NCBI GenBank assembly: GCA_910588985.1
Contig: CAJURO010000001.1
Span: forward strand, 62,001-126,000
Source: an uncultured Eggerthellaceae bacterium
GTDB lineage: Bacteria > Actinomycetota > Coriobacteriia > Coriobacteriales > Eggerthellaceae
Direction: 5' to 3'
Length of the DNA: 64,000 bases
A model generated the notes under the pieces. That model saw nothing but the letters and a program-made list of their open reading frames with translations, made no database searches and was not told where the DNA came from. Positions 17,576 to 26,062 of the stretch are shown here, piece by piece. The position numbers were made by a program, and so were the translations under genes. Every line of letters starts with the position of its first letter. Position 1 is the first letter of the stretch.

Positions 17576-18511
17576 GTGTCTGTGGCTCGAAGTTTCCAAG
17601 AGATGGGTTCGCGAATCTCAAGCGTACTGCTTATCGTGTTCCTGTGCATCTCCGTCCTTCTCATGGTCTGCTTTTCGCGGGAGGGCGAGGATGGGCTTCT
17701 CCACGGCCTCCAATCGCGATTTCTCATGGTCTCGACTCCTATCCAGACGATCGGAGCGTATGCGGGGGCAGGCATAGAGGCTGCACAAGAGGGAGCAGCC
17801 GATGCGTCTGCATCTGAAGAGACGCTTTCTGCGCTCAGGGATCGCAATGAGGAGCTCACGAATCTGCTCACGCAAGCTGAGGAGTATCGCCTTGAGGCCG
17901 AACGCCTTCGCGGTCTTCTCGACATCAAGGATGCCTATGACATCGAGGGCGTCACAGGCAACGTCATCGGTCGCTCAAGCGATGCCTGGAACCAAACGAT
18001 CACCATCGATGTGGGAAGCGCCAATGGCGTGGAGAACGGCATGAGTGTGATGGGGCCTAATGGCGTTATCGGCCAGATCATCTCGACATCCCCTGGTTCT
18101 TCTGTCGTGCGGTTGCTCTCCGATCCGAAGTCTGGCGCTGCTGCGATGGTGCAGTCATCGCGCACTGATGGCGTCGTGCGAGGATCGCTCACCGGCTCGC
18201 TCTATCTCACCAACGTAGAAGCGGGGTCCTCGCTTGCTGTGGGGGATGTCATCCTTACGAGCGGGCTTGGTGGGAGCTATATCAAAGGGCTGCTCATCGG
18301 GACCATCGTGCGCATCGATGGTTCTCCCACCGATGGGATGCAATCCATCCTTGTCGCGGCAAATGAAGAGGTCTCTTCGCTCGAAGAGGTCATCGTGGTG
18401 TTCAGCGCATCGTCTGATGTAACGGTCAGCACAGTGCCGAAGGCATCAGCAGATACCTCCTCTAGTGGGGAAGGAGACGAGGCAGGCAACCAGGCGGGGG
18501 GAGAATCATGA
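17576..18511 (+). CDS. mreC: Rod-shape protein MreC
   Basis: Membrane-anchored elongasome scaffold acting outside the membrane. It has 311 residues: a short N-terminus, one span at about 12-32 (ISSVLLIVFLCISVLLMVCF), a coiled coil at about 80-115 (ALRDRNEELTNLLTQAEEY), then the beta-barrel MreC domain with VIGRSSDAWNQTITID and SVMGPNGVIGQI. The end is a Ser/Gly/Glu-rich tail. I take the GTG at 17576, but GTG 17582 is also possible. Its stop overlaps the mreD start. Confidence 0.93.
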   Translation: MSVARSFQEMGSRISSVLLIVFLCISVLLMVCFSREGEDGLLHGLQSRFLMVSTPIQTIGAYAGAGIEAAQEGAADASASEETLSALRDRNEELTNLLTQAEEYRLEAERLRGLLDIKDAYDIEGVTGNVIGRSSDAWNQTITIDVGSANGVENGMSVMGPNGVIGQIISTSPGSSVVRLLSDPKSGAAAMVQSSRTDGVVRGSLTGSLYLTNVEAGSSLAVGDVILTSGLGGSYIKGLLIGTIVRIDGSPTDGMQSILVAANEEVSSLEEVIVVFSASSDVTVSTVPKASADTSSSGEGDEAGNQAGGES

Positions 18512-19029
18512 TCGGCGCACCGATGCGCATCATGAAGATCGTCGGCGCCATCATCTGCGTGTTGCTCCAGATCATCCTTGCGCCCTATATAACCATCGGC
18601 TTCGCTATGCCGAATTTCATCTTGGCGTTCGTTCTCGTGTGCGCGCTTTTGGAGCCGTCCAACCCTGACTACATCCTCCCGTTCGTCCTTGGCCTTATCT
18701 TCGATCTCATAAGCGCAGGCACGATCGGTGCGCTCACGTTCGTGTGCGTCCTCTTCACCTTCGTGCTCTCGAAGCTTTTTATCCTCATCAACAACGACAC
18801 GCTCTTCATTCCGCTCGCGTTGCTCGCTCTCGGGTGCTTCTGCTCTGAGATCGCCTACGGTTTTCTGTTGATCCTTTGTGGGATGGATGTTTCTTTCCTA
18901 GAGGCATTCATGTATCGCATGCTGCCCTGCGGTCTGTATGATACTGTCATATGCCTCATAGCCTATCCGATCCTGTTGCGCGTGTTGAGCGCGCAGGGTG
19001 GTCCAGGTGATATTTCGATCCTGAGCTAA
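18508..19029 (+). CDS. mreD: Rod-shape protein MreD
   Basis: Small integral membrane protein (173 residues, about five or six spans) of the elongasome. Sequence similarity within MreD is low, but hydrophobicity, size and position between mreC and PBP2 fit. A family-like stretch is PFVLGLIFDLISAGTIGALTF. Start and mreC stop share ATGA; an internal ATG 15 bases downstream is also plausible. Confidence 0.88.
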   Translation: MIGAPMRIMKIVGAIICVLLQIILAPYITIGFAMPNFILAFVLVCALLEPSNPDYILPFVLGLIFDLISAGTIGALTFVCVLFTFVLSKLFILINNDTLFIPLALLALGCFCSEIAYGFLLILCGMDVSFLEAFMYRMLPCGLYDTVICLIAYPILLRVLSAQGGPGDISILS

Positions 19030-19047
19030 AGGGGTTCGCGCGTACCA

Positions 19048-21186
19048 ATGACCTTAGCTATCGTTGCAGCCATCATAACGGCGGTCATCATCATAGGGGC
19101 GATCTCGGTCGTCGTGCTCATGCGCGCCCGCGCTGACACGGAGCAGACGAGCGCGAAGACGGAGATCAGCCAGCTCGATGTCATTCCCGGGGAAGGTGCA
19201 GCCTCGTCGGATGCGAATGATGTGGTAGTGAGCAAAGGCGGCGAAGCGGCGGGAAAGTCGACTGGCTCTCTTTCGCGTCGTTTCCTCGGCCTGTCTGTTC
19301 TGACGGCGGGCATCTTCGCGACGCTCGGAGCAAAGCTCATGTCGATGCAGGTCTTCGATGCTGAAGGGTATGCAACTGAAGCAGAGGAGAACCTGTACAC
19401 GAACGTTTCAACGCCTGCTCCTCGTGGCGTGATCTATGACAAGGATGGGCGCGAGCTCGTGATCAACCGCATGAGCCAGACCATTCTTGCTGAACCCGAG
19501 GTTATCGATGACCCTGATACGATCAAGCGCCTCTCGGTGGTGCTCGGCATTCCCGTTGGCATCGTGCGGCAGCGCATCAATGATGCTTCGAGCGGTGCGC
19601 AAAGCCAGCGCGTTGTTGCGAGTGATGTGACGTTGCGCGATGTCTCGTTCATCTCTGAGCACTCCGATGCATTCGATGGGGTGACCATCGAGGCACGTAC
19701 GGTTCGCGACTATCCCTATGGAGCGCTCGCTGCTCATGTGCTTGGCTACGCAGGTGCCCCTACCGATGAGGAGCTCAAGGCAAGCCCAGAGGGACGCGTC
19801 ATCGAACCAAGCGACACGATCGGCAAGAGCGGTGTCGAGGCATACTACGATTCGCTGCTCAGCGGCGATAAGGGTGATCGCCGCGTCATGGTGGATGCGA
19901 GCGGCAACGTCGTCTCGGTCGTGAGCGAAACGCCACCGGTAAAGGGGTCGGACCTCTATCTCACGATCGACTCCTACGCCCAATACGTGGCCGATAGCGC
20001 CCTCGCGAACACCATTGCGCCTGGTGGCGATATCGGAACGGGTCGTGGTGTTGCAGGCGCCGTCGTCGCTCTTGATGCGAAGAGCGGAGGTGTGCTCGTC
20101 ATGGCGAGCTATCCTACGTTCGACCCATCGCATTTCACCAATGGCATCCCGCAGTACATATGGGACCTCTACAACACCGAAGAGTCCGAGGCTCCGCTCG
20201 TCAATCGTGCGGTGAACGGCCAATATGCGGCTGCCTCCACCTTCAAGGCATTCACCTCGATGGCGGGTCTTGAGTATGGGTTCGCAGACGAGGAGAAGAC
20301 GTGGGTGTGCGGAGGCAGCTGGGATGGGTTCCAAACGGGCAGCCCACAGAAATGCTGGCTCAAGACGGGGCATGGCACGCTTGACCTGCATGGGGGCATC
20401 GTCAACTCATGCGACGTGGTGTTCTACGAGATCGCGAAAGCGTTCTTCGATCATGGGCCTGAAGGAACAGGGGAGATCAGCGACACCGCTCTGCAGGACT
20501 ACATCCGACGCTTCAATTTTGGCGAGCAGACAGGGATCGACCTGAACAATGAGTCAGCAGGTCGCATCCCGACGCCAGAGTGGAAGGCGAACCAATGGCG
20601 CAATGTGCCGTCCGAGGCAACATGGGTGGGTGGCGATTACACGAACATGGTGATCGGCCAGGGCGATGTGCTCATCACGCCGCTCCAGCTCGTTGTTGGG
20701 TATGGCGGCATCGCCACAGGCAAGCTCATGAAGCCTCATCTGCTCGACAAGGTCATGAATACGGGAGACGAGGTCGTGCTCGAAGCTGAGGACGAGGTCA
20801 TCAGCGAGCCTGAGATGAACCCGAAGCACCTCTCCTATGTTCGCGAGTCCCTCCATGACATGATCCTCCAGAGCAAGAGCGCAGGCCCGGAGTTCGCTGC
20901 CATCGGCGTTGATGCGGCGGGCAAGTCGGGCACGGCCGAGCATACCGACAGGCCCGATGATGCGTGGTTCGTCGCCTATGCGCCCTATGATGATCCGAAG
21001 TACATCGTCGCATGCGTCATCGAGCAGGGCGGTGGTGGCTCAGAGGTAGCGGCCCCTATCGTTGCGAAGGTGATGGGAGCGCTCGTGAATGGGCCTGGTG
21101 AGGATAAAGGACCAGAAAAGGTCGAAGGTTCATCGGGGCATGCGGTCGAACTCGCCTATACTGGCGGCGGTGGAAGAACAGATTAG
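19048..21186 (+). CDS. mrdA: Penicillin-binding protein 2 (elongasome D,D-transpeptidase)
   Basis: Class B penicillin-binding protein cross-linking peptidoglycan with RodA. It has 712 residues. Active-site motifs: STFK with the catalytic Ser at residue 397, NSCD in place of SxN, and KSGT at about 626-629. The dimerisation/pedestal domain begins TPAPRGVIYDKDG. Two hydrophobic segments precede it (about residues 3-24 and 74-95) separated by a polar linker of about 50 residues, whereas one span is usual. It ends with a Gly-rich tail. It sits between mreD and rodA. Confidence 0.94.
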   Translation: MTLAIVAAIITAVIIIGAISVVVLMRARADTEQTSAKTEISQLDVIPGEGAASSDANDVVVSKGGEAAGKSTGSLSRRFLGLSVLTAGIFATLGAKLMSMQVFDAEGYATEAEENLYTNVSTPAPRGVIYDKDGRELVINRMSQTILAEPEVIDDPDTIKRLSVVLGIPVGIVRQRINDASSGAQSQRVVASDVTLRDVSFISEHSDAFDGVTIEARTVRDYPYGALAAHVLGYAGAPTDEELKASPEGRVIEPSDTIGKSGVEAYYDSLLSGDKGDRRVMVDASGNVVSVVSETPPVKGSDLYLTIDSYAQYVADSALANTIAPGGDIGTGRGVAGAVVALDAKSGGVLVMASYPTFDPSHFTNGIPQYIWDLYNTEESEAPLVNRAVNGQYAAASTFKAFTSMAGLEYGFADEEKTWVCGGSWDGFQTGSPQKCWLKTGHGTLDLHGGIVNSCDVVFYEIAKAFFDHGPEGTGEISDTALQDYIRRFNFGEQTGIDLNNESAGRIPTPEWKANQWRNVPSEATWVGGDYTNMVIGQGDVLITPLQLVVGYGGIATGKLMKPHLLDKVMNTGDEVVLEAEDEVISEPEMNPKHLSYVRESLHDMILQSKSAGPEFAAIGVDAAGKSGTAEHTDRPDDAWFVAYAPYDDPKYIVACVIEQGGGGSEVAAPIVAKVMGALVNGPGEDKGPEKVEGSSGHAVELAYTGGGGRTD

Positions 21187-21233
21187 GGCTTACCTGCGAA
21201 CGAGGAAGAAGGGGCAAGGAAAAAGAGTACGCC

Positions 21234-22460
21234 ATGGCATTGCCAGAGATCGATAAGCTTGTGGGAGGATCCTCCGCGCCCTCGCGGACGGCTTCAGCGC
21301 GCTTTTCCCGCTTGAGCCGCATCCGTCGTATCGTCTATTGGCCGCTTGTTCTAGTATGCGCCATCCTCATCGCCTATGGCCTTCTCATCTGTTGGTCGGC
21401 GGTCATGGTCGATCCCGACTATAGCTTCTCGCGACAGCTCATGGGCGTTGCGCTCGGGCTTATCGTGATGGTGGCGTTCTGGGCCTTTGACTATCGCAAG
21501 CTTGGCAACGCATACGTGGCGTTGCTCATTGCGAGCGTGGTCCTCATCCTTTCCCCGCATCTCCCCGTCATCGGGGTGACGACGATGGGTGCGACCTCTT
21601 GGATCAACATAGGCATCCAAGTGCAACCAGGCGAGTTCGCAAAGGTCACGGTGGTCCTTTTCGCTGCGAGCATGCTCGCACGGTATGGGGGCAAACTCGA
21701 TGATGTGCGTGAGTACGCGAAATCGGTCGCGCTTCTCCTTGTGCCATTCCTGTGCATCATGACCCAGCCCGACCTTGGAACGGGCCTTGTCTATCTGTTC
21801 ATCTCGGCGGTCGTGCTCGTCATGGGCGGGGCGAAGCTCAAGTACCTTCTCTGGACGCTTGCGCTCTTTATCGCTTGCATCGCTGCCGTATTCGTCATCG
21901 ATGAGTTCCTCAAGTATGAGACTGCCGACGGTACTTACGAGTATCGCCTTCTGAAGCAGTATCAGCGCTCTCGCCTCTTCGTCTTCATGAATCAGGATAA
22001 CCTGGGAAGCACCGACGAGGGCTACAACCTCCAGCAAGCGATGATCGCCATCGGCTCGGGTGGCATGTTCGGCAAGGGGCTTGGATCAGCCACCCAGTCT
22101 GCGCTCGGCTTCCTCCCTGAAGCGCCGACCGACTTCGTCTTCTGCGTGCTTGCCGAAGAGCTCGGATTCGCTGGCGTGCTCCTTCTCCTCGGTCTTTATG
22201 CCGCGCTCATTACGCTTTGCATAAAAGTGGCGAAAGAATGCGACAATCTTTTCGGAATGCTCATCATCTGCGCTATCGTGGGAATGTGGCTCTTTCAGAT
22301 TCTCGAGAATATCGGGATGTGCTGTGGGCTCATGCCCATCACGGGGATCCCGCTTCCCTTCGTGAGCTATGGGTCCTCGTTCATGATGGTTAACTTTGCC
22401 ATGCTTGGCTTGATCGCGTCTGTTTACATGCATGAGAACAGACTTGGAAAAGGAGTGTAA
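21234..22460 (+). CDS. rodA: Peptidoglycan glycosyltransferase RodA (SEDS family)
   Basis: Polytopic membrane protein of 408 residues that polymerises lipid II in partnership with PBP2. SEDS hallmarks: WINIGIQVQPGEFAKV, QPDLGTGLVYLF, the extracellular segment ending GSTDEGYNLQQAMIAIGSGG, LPEAPTDFVF, and MPITGIPLPFVSYGSS. It follows PBP2 by 47 bases and its stop abuts the start of the DUF697 gene. RodA rather than FtsW is chosen from the PBP2 and mreBCD neighbours. Confidence 0.95.
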   Translation: MALPEIDKLVGGSSAPSRTASARFSRLSRIRRIVYWPLVLVCAILIAYGLLICWSAVMVDPDYSFSRQLMGVALGLIVMVAFWAFDYRKLGNAYVALLIASVVLILSPHLPVIGVTTMGATSWINIGIQVQPGEFAKVTVVLFAASMLARYGGKLDDVREYAKSVALLLVPFLCIMTQPDLGTGLVYLFISAVVLVMGGAKLKYLLWTLALFIACIAAVFVIDEFLKYETADGTYEYRLLKQYQRSRLFVFMNQDNLGSTDEGYNLQQAMIAIGSGGMFGKGLGSATQSALGFLPEAPTDFVFCVLAEELGFAGVLLLLGLYAALITLCIKVAKECDNLFGMLIICAIVGMWLFQILENIGMCCGLMPITGIPLPFVSYGSSFMMVNFAMLGLIASVYMHENRLGKGV

Positions 22461-23540
22461 ATGAAGCTGCCCGTTGATATTCCAGAGCTCTTGAAGATCA
22501 CCACTGATCTGAAGGAAGTGGCAAGTACTCCAATCACGGTGTCCATCTATATCGACGATGCTGCTTCGGGCGAGCTGGTCGGACACGTGCGCTCAGCATT
22601 GGCTTCTTCAGGGGCCAATGCGAAGGTGACCATCCAATATCTCACAGGCGATGATGTTCGCGAAGGACAGGCCGATGACATGGCGTGCATCATCGCAGGT
22701 GACGGGAAGGGGATCGGCAAGGTCGCATACCTTTTGCGCAGTGCGCGGATCCCTTGCATGGTGGTCACGACCGATACGGAAGCGGTTGCGAAGCAGGCTG
22801 AGGAGGAGGGGTTCCCTATCCCCGAGGCCGACATCATCGCACCCGTCAAGGTCTATAGTCCCACCGTGCTCAAGATCGACCAGAAGCTTGGCGGTCGTCT
22901 GCCTTTCGTGAATGTAGCTCCCACGGTGGAGATGAAAGATGAGGATCTTGATGCTGAGGCGTTCAAGATCCTTGATACCCGCATGGGCCAGTGGATCGGT
23001 GTAGCATGCGAGGATAAGAAGCTCGCCTTTGCGCTGGCGTTTCCCTTCGTGCGCAAACCATTGGCGATGGATTGCGTCTCAGCATCATCCATCCAGAATG
23101 CCGCGGTCGGGTTCGTGCCGATCATCCAAGGTGCCGACATGCCCATCATGACGCTCAATCAGGCGAAGATGGTGCTGCAGATCGCTACCATCTATGGTGA
23201 GCCGCTCGATAAGGACCGCATCAAGGAGCTTGCGGCGGTCGTGGGCGGCGCATTCCTGTTCAGGAACGTGGCGCGCAGTATTGCGAAGTTCGTGCCGTTT
23301 GCAGGCTGGGCAGTGAGCGGTGCTATTGGATATGCAGGCACCGAGGCGATGGGTCGTGCGGCCATCGAGTATTTCGAAGCAGGAGGCGATATCGTCGGGC
23401 TTGCGCAGGTGATACAGACCGCTCGAGATGAGGCCACCAAGGGCGCTGCAAAGGTTGCATCTTCAGAAGCTGGCTCGAAGATCATCGCTGCAGTGAAGGA
23501 CAAGGCTGCCTCATTGGTGGGGCCGTCGGCCTCTGCGTAA
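22461..23540 (+). CDS. DUF697-domain protein in the elongasome operon
   Basis: Protein of 359 residues whose ATG begins directly after the rodA stop, with AAGGAG overlapping the end of rodA. The N-terminal half looks soluble and GTPase-like in layout but has no P-loop. The C-terminal third carries the DUF697/YcjF-like pattern: LNQAKMVLQIATIYGEPLDK, VVGGAFLFRNVAR, then two short hydrophobic helices around FVPFAGWAVSGAIGYAGTEA. An amphipathic Ala/Lys/Glu tail follows. DUF697 proteins are often found with GTPases; role unknown. Translational coupling to rodA suggests an envelope job. Confidence 0.8.
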   Translation: MKLPVDIPELLKITTDLKEVASTPITVSIYIDDAASGELVGHVRSALASSGANAKVTIQYLTGDDVREGQADDMACIIAGDGKGIGKVAYLLRSARIPCMVVTTDTEAVAKQAEEEGFPIPEADIIAPVKVYSPTVLKIDQKLGGRLPFVNVAPTVEMKDEDLDAEAFKILDTRMGQWIGVACEDKKLAFALAFPFVRKPLAMDCVSASSIQNAAVGFVPIIQGADMPIMTLNQAKMVLQIATIYGEPLDKDRIKELAAVVGGAFLFRNVARSIAKFVPFAGWAVSGAIGYAGTEAMGRAAIEYFEAGGDIVGLAQVIQTARDEATKGAAKVASSEAGSKIIAAVKDKAASLVGPSASA

Positions 23541-23553
23541 GGCACATCCTCAT

Positions 23554-25425
23554 ATGGAGAACCTGTGGTCTAGGATAGAGCCGCTGCTCTTGAGCGTCGA
23601 GCGCCCCTCGCGCTACATCGATCATGAATGGGGCGCGAATGTTGAGCCAGCAGGTGCTGATGACCTGACCTTTTGCATGGTCTATCCCGATACCTATGAG
23701 CTCGGACAGGCGAATCAGGCTGTGCGCATCCTTGTGAACGCCGTCAATGCGACAGAGGGGCTGCATGCAAGCCGTGCATACCTTCCAGCAGTTGACATGA
23801 TAGAGCGGATGCGCGAGGAAGGGATCCCCCTCTTCTCACTCGAGGAGATGGCTCCTCTTGACGTTTTTGATGTGGTAGGGATCACGCTTCCTCATGAGCT
23901 TGCAGCCACCAACGTGCTCGAAGTGCTCGATCTGGCGAACATCCCTCTTCGTGCAGCCGAGCGCACAGAGAATGACCCTCTTGTTATCGCAGGCGGTCCC
24001 TGCGCGTACAATCCTGAACCCTATGCGGCCTTCTTCGATGTCATCTCGATCGGGGAAGGCGAGGAGCTGACCCCTGAGACGCTCCTTGCCATTCGAGAGC
24101 TCAAGAGGAAGGGTGCATCGCGCACAGAGATCCTTCGTGCTCTCGCGCAGATAGAGGGCACGTATGTGCCTTCGCTCTATGAGCCTGTCCCTGGAGATGA
24201 GATCGCTGAAGCGGGAGTTTGCGTGCGTCCGCTTGATGGGGCGGCGCCACGAGTGGTCCACAAGCGGATCTTCGAGGGATTCTCCGAATCGAGCGCATGG
24301 GAGCCCATGGTCGTGCCCTATGTGGAGGTCGTCCATGATCGGCTCAATGTCGAGGTCCTGCGCGGATGTGCGCGCGGGTGCCGTTTTTGCCAGGCTGGCA
24401 TGATGTATCGGCCTGTTCGCGAGCGCAGCACCGACAACATCGTGGGCGCCGTGTCGCAGGGCCTTGCAGAAACGGGGTATGAGGAAGTTAGCTTGACCTC
24501 GCTCTCTACGACCGATCATTCGTGCATATCGGAGATCTTGAGCCGTCTTAATTGCGCGCTTGTCGATACGGGCGTGCGCGTTTCCATCCCGTCCCAACGC
24601 CTTGACTCGTTCGGGGTTGAGATGGCAGGCCTTGTGGCTGGCCAAAAGAAGGGTGGCCTTACGTTCGCCCCAGAGGCGGGCACGCAACGGATGCGCGATG
24701 CGATCAACAAGAACGTGACCGAAGATGACCTGCTGAGCGCTGTCGAGGCTGCTTGTGCAGCGGGATGGCGCCGCATCAAGCTCTATTTCATGATCGGGCT
24801 TCCTGGGGAGACGGACGCGGATGCTTTGGGGATTGGCCAGCTTGCTCAAGCTGCATTCGATCGGATGCGCGCTGCAACGCCGAAGGAAGAGCGTGGCTCG
24901 CTCAGCCTTAATGTGTCGATCGCCCTTTTCGTTCCGAAGGCTCAGACGCCTTTCCAATGGGATGGCCAGATACCCAAGGAAGAAGCTCTTCGACGGGTGA
25001 GCCTGGCGAAGTCAGCGCTTAAGAGCCGTGCTGTTCGCATCAGCTATCATGAGCCGAAGACGAGCTTCGTCGAAGCGGTGATGTCGCGCGGTGGTCGCGA
25101 GGTTGCTGACCTTGTCGAGAGCGCGTGGCGCCATGGCGCTCGCTTCGATGCATGGAGCGAGCTCTTCTTAGAGGAAGCTTGGAGCAAGGCAGCCGAGGAA
25201 TGCGGGCTGGATATGCGTGCCATTGCCGAGACGACGTTCGCGCCTGGCACCGTCATGCCTTGGAATCATATCAGCGCATGCGTGAGCCCGCAGTTCTTGG
25301 AGAGGGAGAGGCGGCGCGCGGATGAAGGGATCACGACGCCTGATTGCACGATGGAGAACTGTGCGGCATGTGGTGTCTGCCCGACGCTTGGCGTTGACAA
25401 CCAGCTTGAAGGGAGGCGCTCATGA
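23554..25425 (+). CDS. B12-binding-type radical SAM protein (TIGR03960-like)
   Basis: Protein of 623 residues. The N-terminal about 200 residues form a cobalamin-binding-like domain (MVYPDTYELGQANQAVRIL, GGPCAYNPEPYA). The radical SAM core has the 4Fe-4S cysteines at 272, 276 and 279 (CARGCRFC, CxxxCxxC) followed by QAGMMYRPVRERS. The C-terminus has a Cys cluster near CTMENCAACGVC that may hold another cluster. The pattern fits the TIGR03960 family, which travels with the DUF2344 protein encoded next; their stops and starts overlap. The substrate is not established as far as I know; genomic links elsewhere to ribosomal and RNase genes suggest tRNA/rRNA modification. Confidence 0.85.
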   Translation: MENLWSRIEPLLLSVERPSRYIDHEWGANVEPAGADDLTFCMVYPDTYELGQANQAVRILVNAVNATEGLHASRAYLPAVDMIERMREEGIPLFSLEEMAPLDVFDVVGITLPHELAATNVLEVLDLANIPLRAAERTENDPLVIAGGPCAYNPEPYAAFFDVISIGEGEELTPETLLAIRELKRKGASRTEILRALAQIEGTYVPSLYEPVPGDEIAEAGVCVRPLDGAAPRVVHKRIFEGFSESSAWEPMVVPYVEVVHDRLNVEVLRGCARGCRFCQAGMMYRPVRERSTDNIVGAVSQGLAETGYEEVSLTSLSTTDHSCISEILSRLNCALVDTGVRVSIPSQRLDSFGVEMAGLVAGQKKGGLTFAPEAGTQRMRDAINKNVTEDDLLSAVEAACAAGWRRIKLYFMIGLPGETDADALGIGQLAQAAFDRMRAATPKEERGSLSLNVSIALFVPKAQTPFQWDGQIPKEEALRRVSLAKSALKSRAVRISYHEPKTSFVEAVMSRGGREVADLVESAWRHGARFDAWSELFLEEAWSKAAEECGLDMRAIAETTFAPGTVMPWNHISACVSPQFLERERRRADEGITTPDCTMENCAACGVCPTLGVDNQLEGRRS

Positions 25426-26054
25426 CGGGATCACGGATCTTCAGGCTTCGTGTGGCCTATCAATTGAAAGGGCGGCTCTCGCTGCTGTCGCATCTTGAGG
25501 TCACGCATGCCCTTGAGCGTGCGATTCGGCGCTCAGGCCTTCCCTTCGCGCTTACGTGCGGGTTCTCGCCGCATATGAAGCTCTCGTTTGGGAGCGCGCT
25601 GCCGGTGGGCATAGGGTCAGAGTGCGAGGTGTTCGACCTCTCTTTGACGGATTATGTGGCACCTGCGCGTGTGCTCGAGCGCTTGCAGGACGCTTTGCCT
25701 GAGGACATGCGTCCGCTTGCATGCGAGTACTTGGAAGAGAATGCTCCGAAAGCAAGTTGCGCATACCCTTTGAGCACCTATGAGGTGAAGCTCTCCGAGG
25801 CTCTTCCTGCTCTTCCTGTGCCAAGGACCATCACGGTTATGCGCAAGAAGAAAGAGCGTGAGCTTGTCATAGCCGATTTCCTTCAGGGTGAGGTGAAATG
25901 CGACGGGGATGCCGTTCGGTTCACGCTCGTCTCGAAGGATACGGGCAGCGTACGCGCTGATGCATTCGTAGGGGCATGCCTTGAGGAGCTTCGGACTCAG
26001 GGAAAGACGCCTCCGCGGGTCATGTCCATCACGCGTGTTGCGCTAGAAAGCTGA
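25422..26054 (+). CDS. DUF2344 / TIGR03936 radical SAM-associated protein
   Basis: Protein of 210 residues starting inside the stop of the preceding radical SAM gene (ATGA overlap). Family pattern: LRVAYQLKGRLSLLSHLEVT, then RRSGLPFALTCGFSPHMKLS and GSALPVGIGSECEVFDL. It is a standard companion of the TIGR03960-type radical SAM protein, in many genomes fused to it. Presumed RNA-binding or substrate-presenting partner; function unproven. Confidence 0.87.
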   Translation: MTGSRIFRLRVAYQLKGRLSLLSHLEVTHALERAIRRSGLPFALTCGFSPHMKLSFGSALPVGIGSECEVFDLSLTDYVAPARVLERLQDALPEDMRPLACEYLEENAPKASCAYPLSTYEVKLSEALPALPVPRTITVMRKKKERELVIADFLQGEVKCDGDAVRFTLVSKDTGSVRADAFVGACLEELRTQGKTPPRVMSITRVALES

Positions 26055-26062
26055 CGTGGAGC

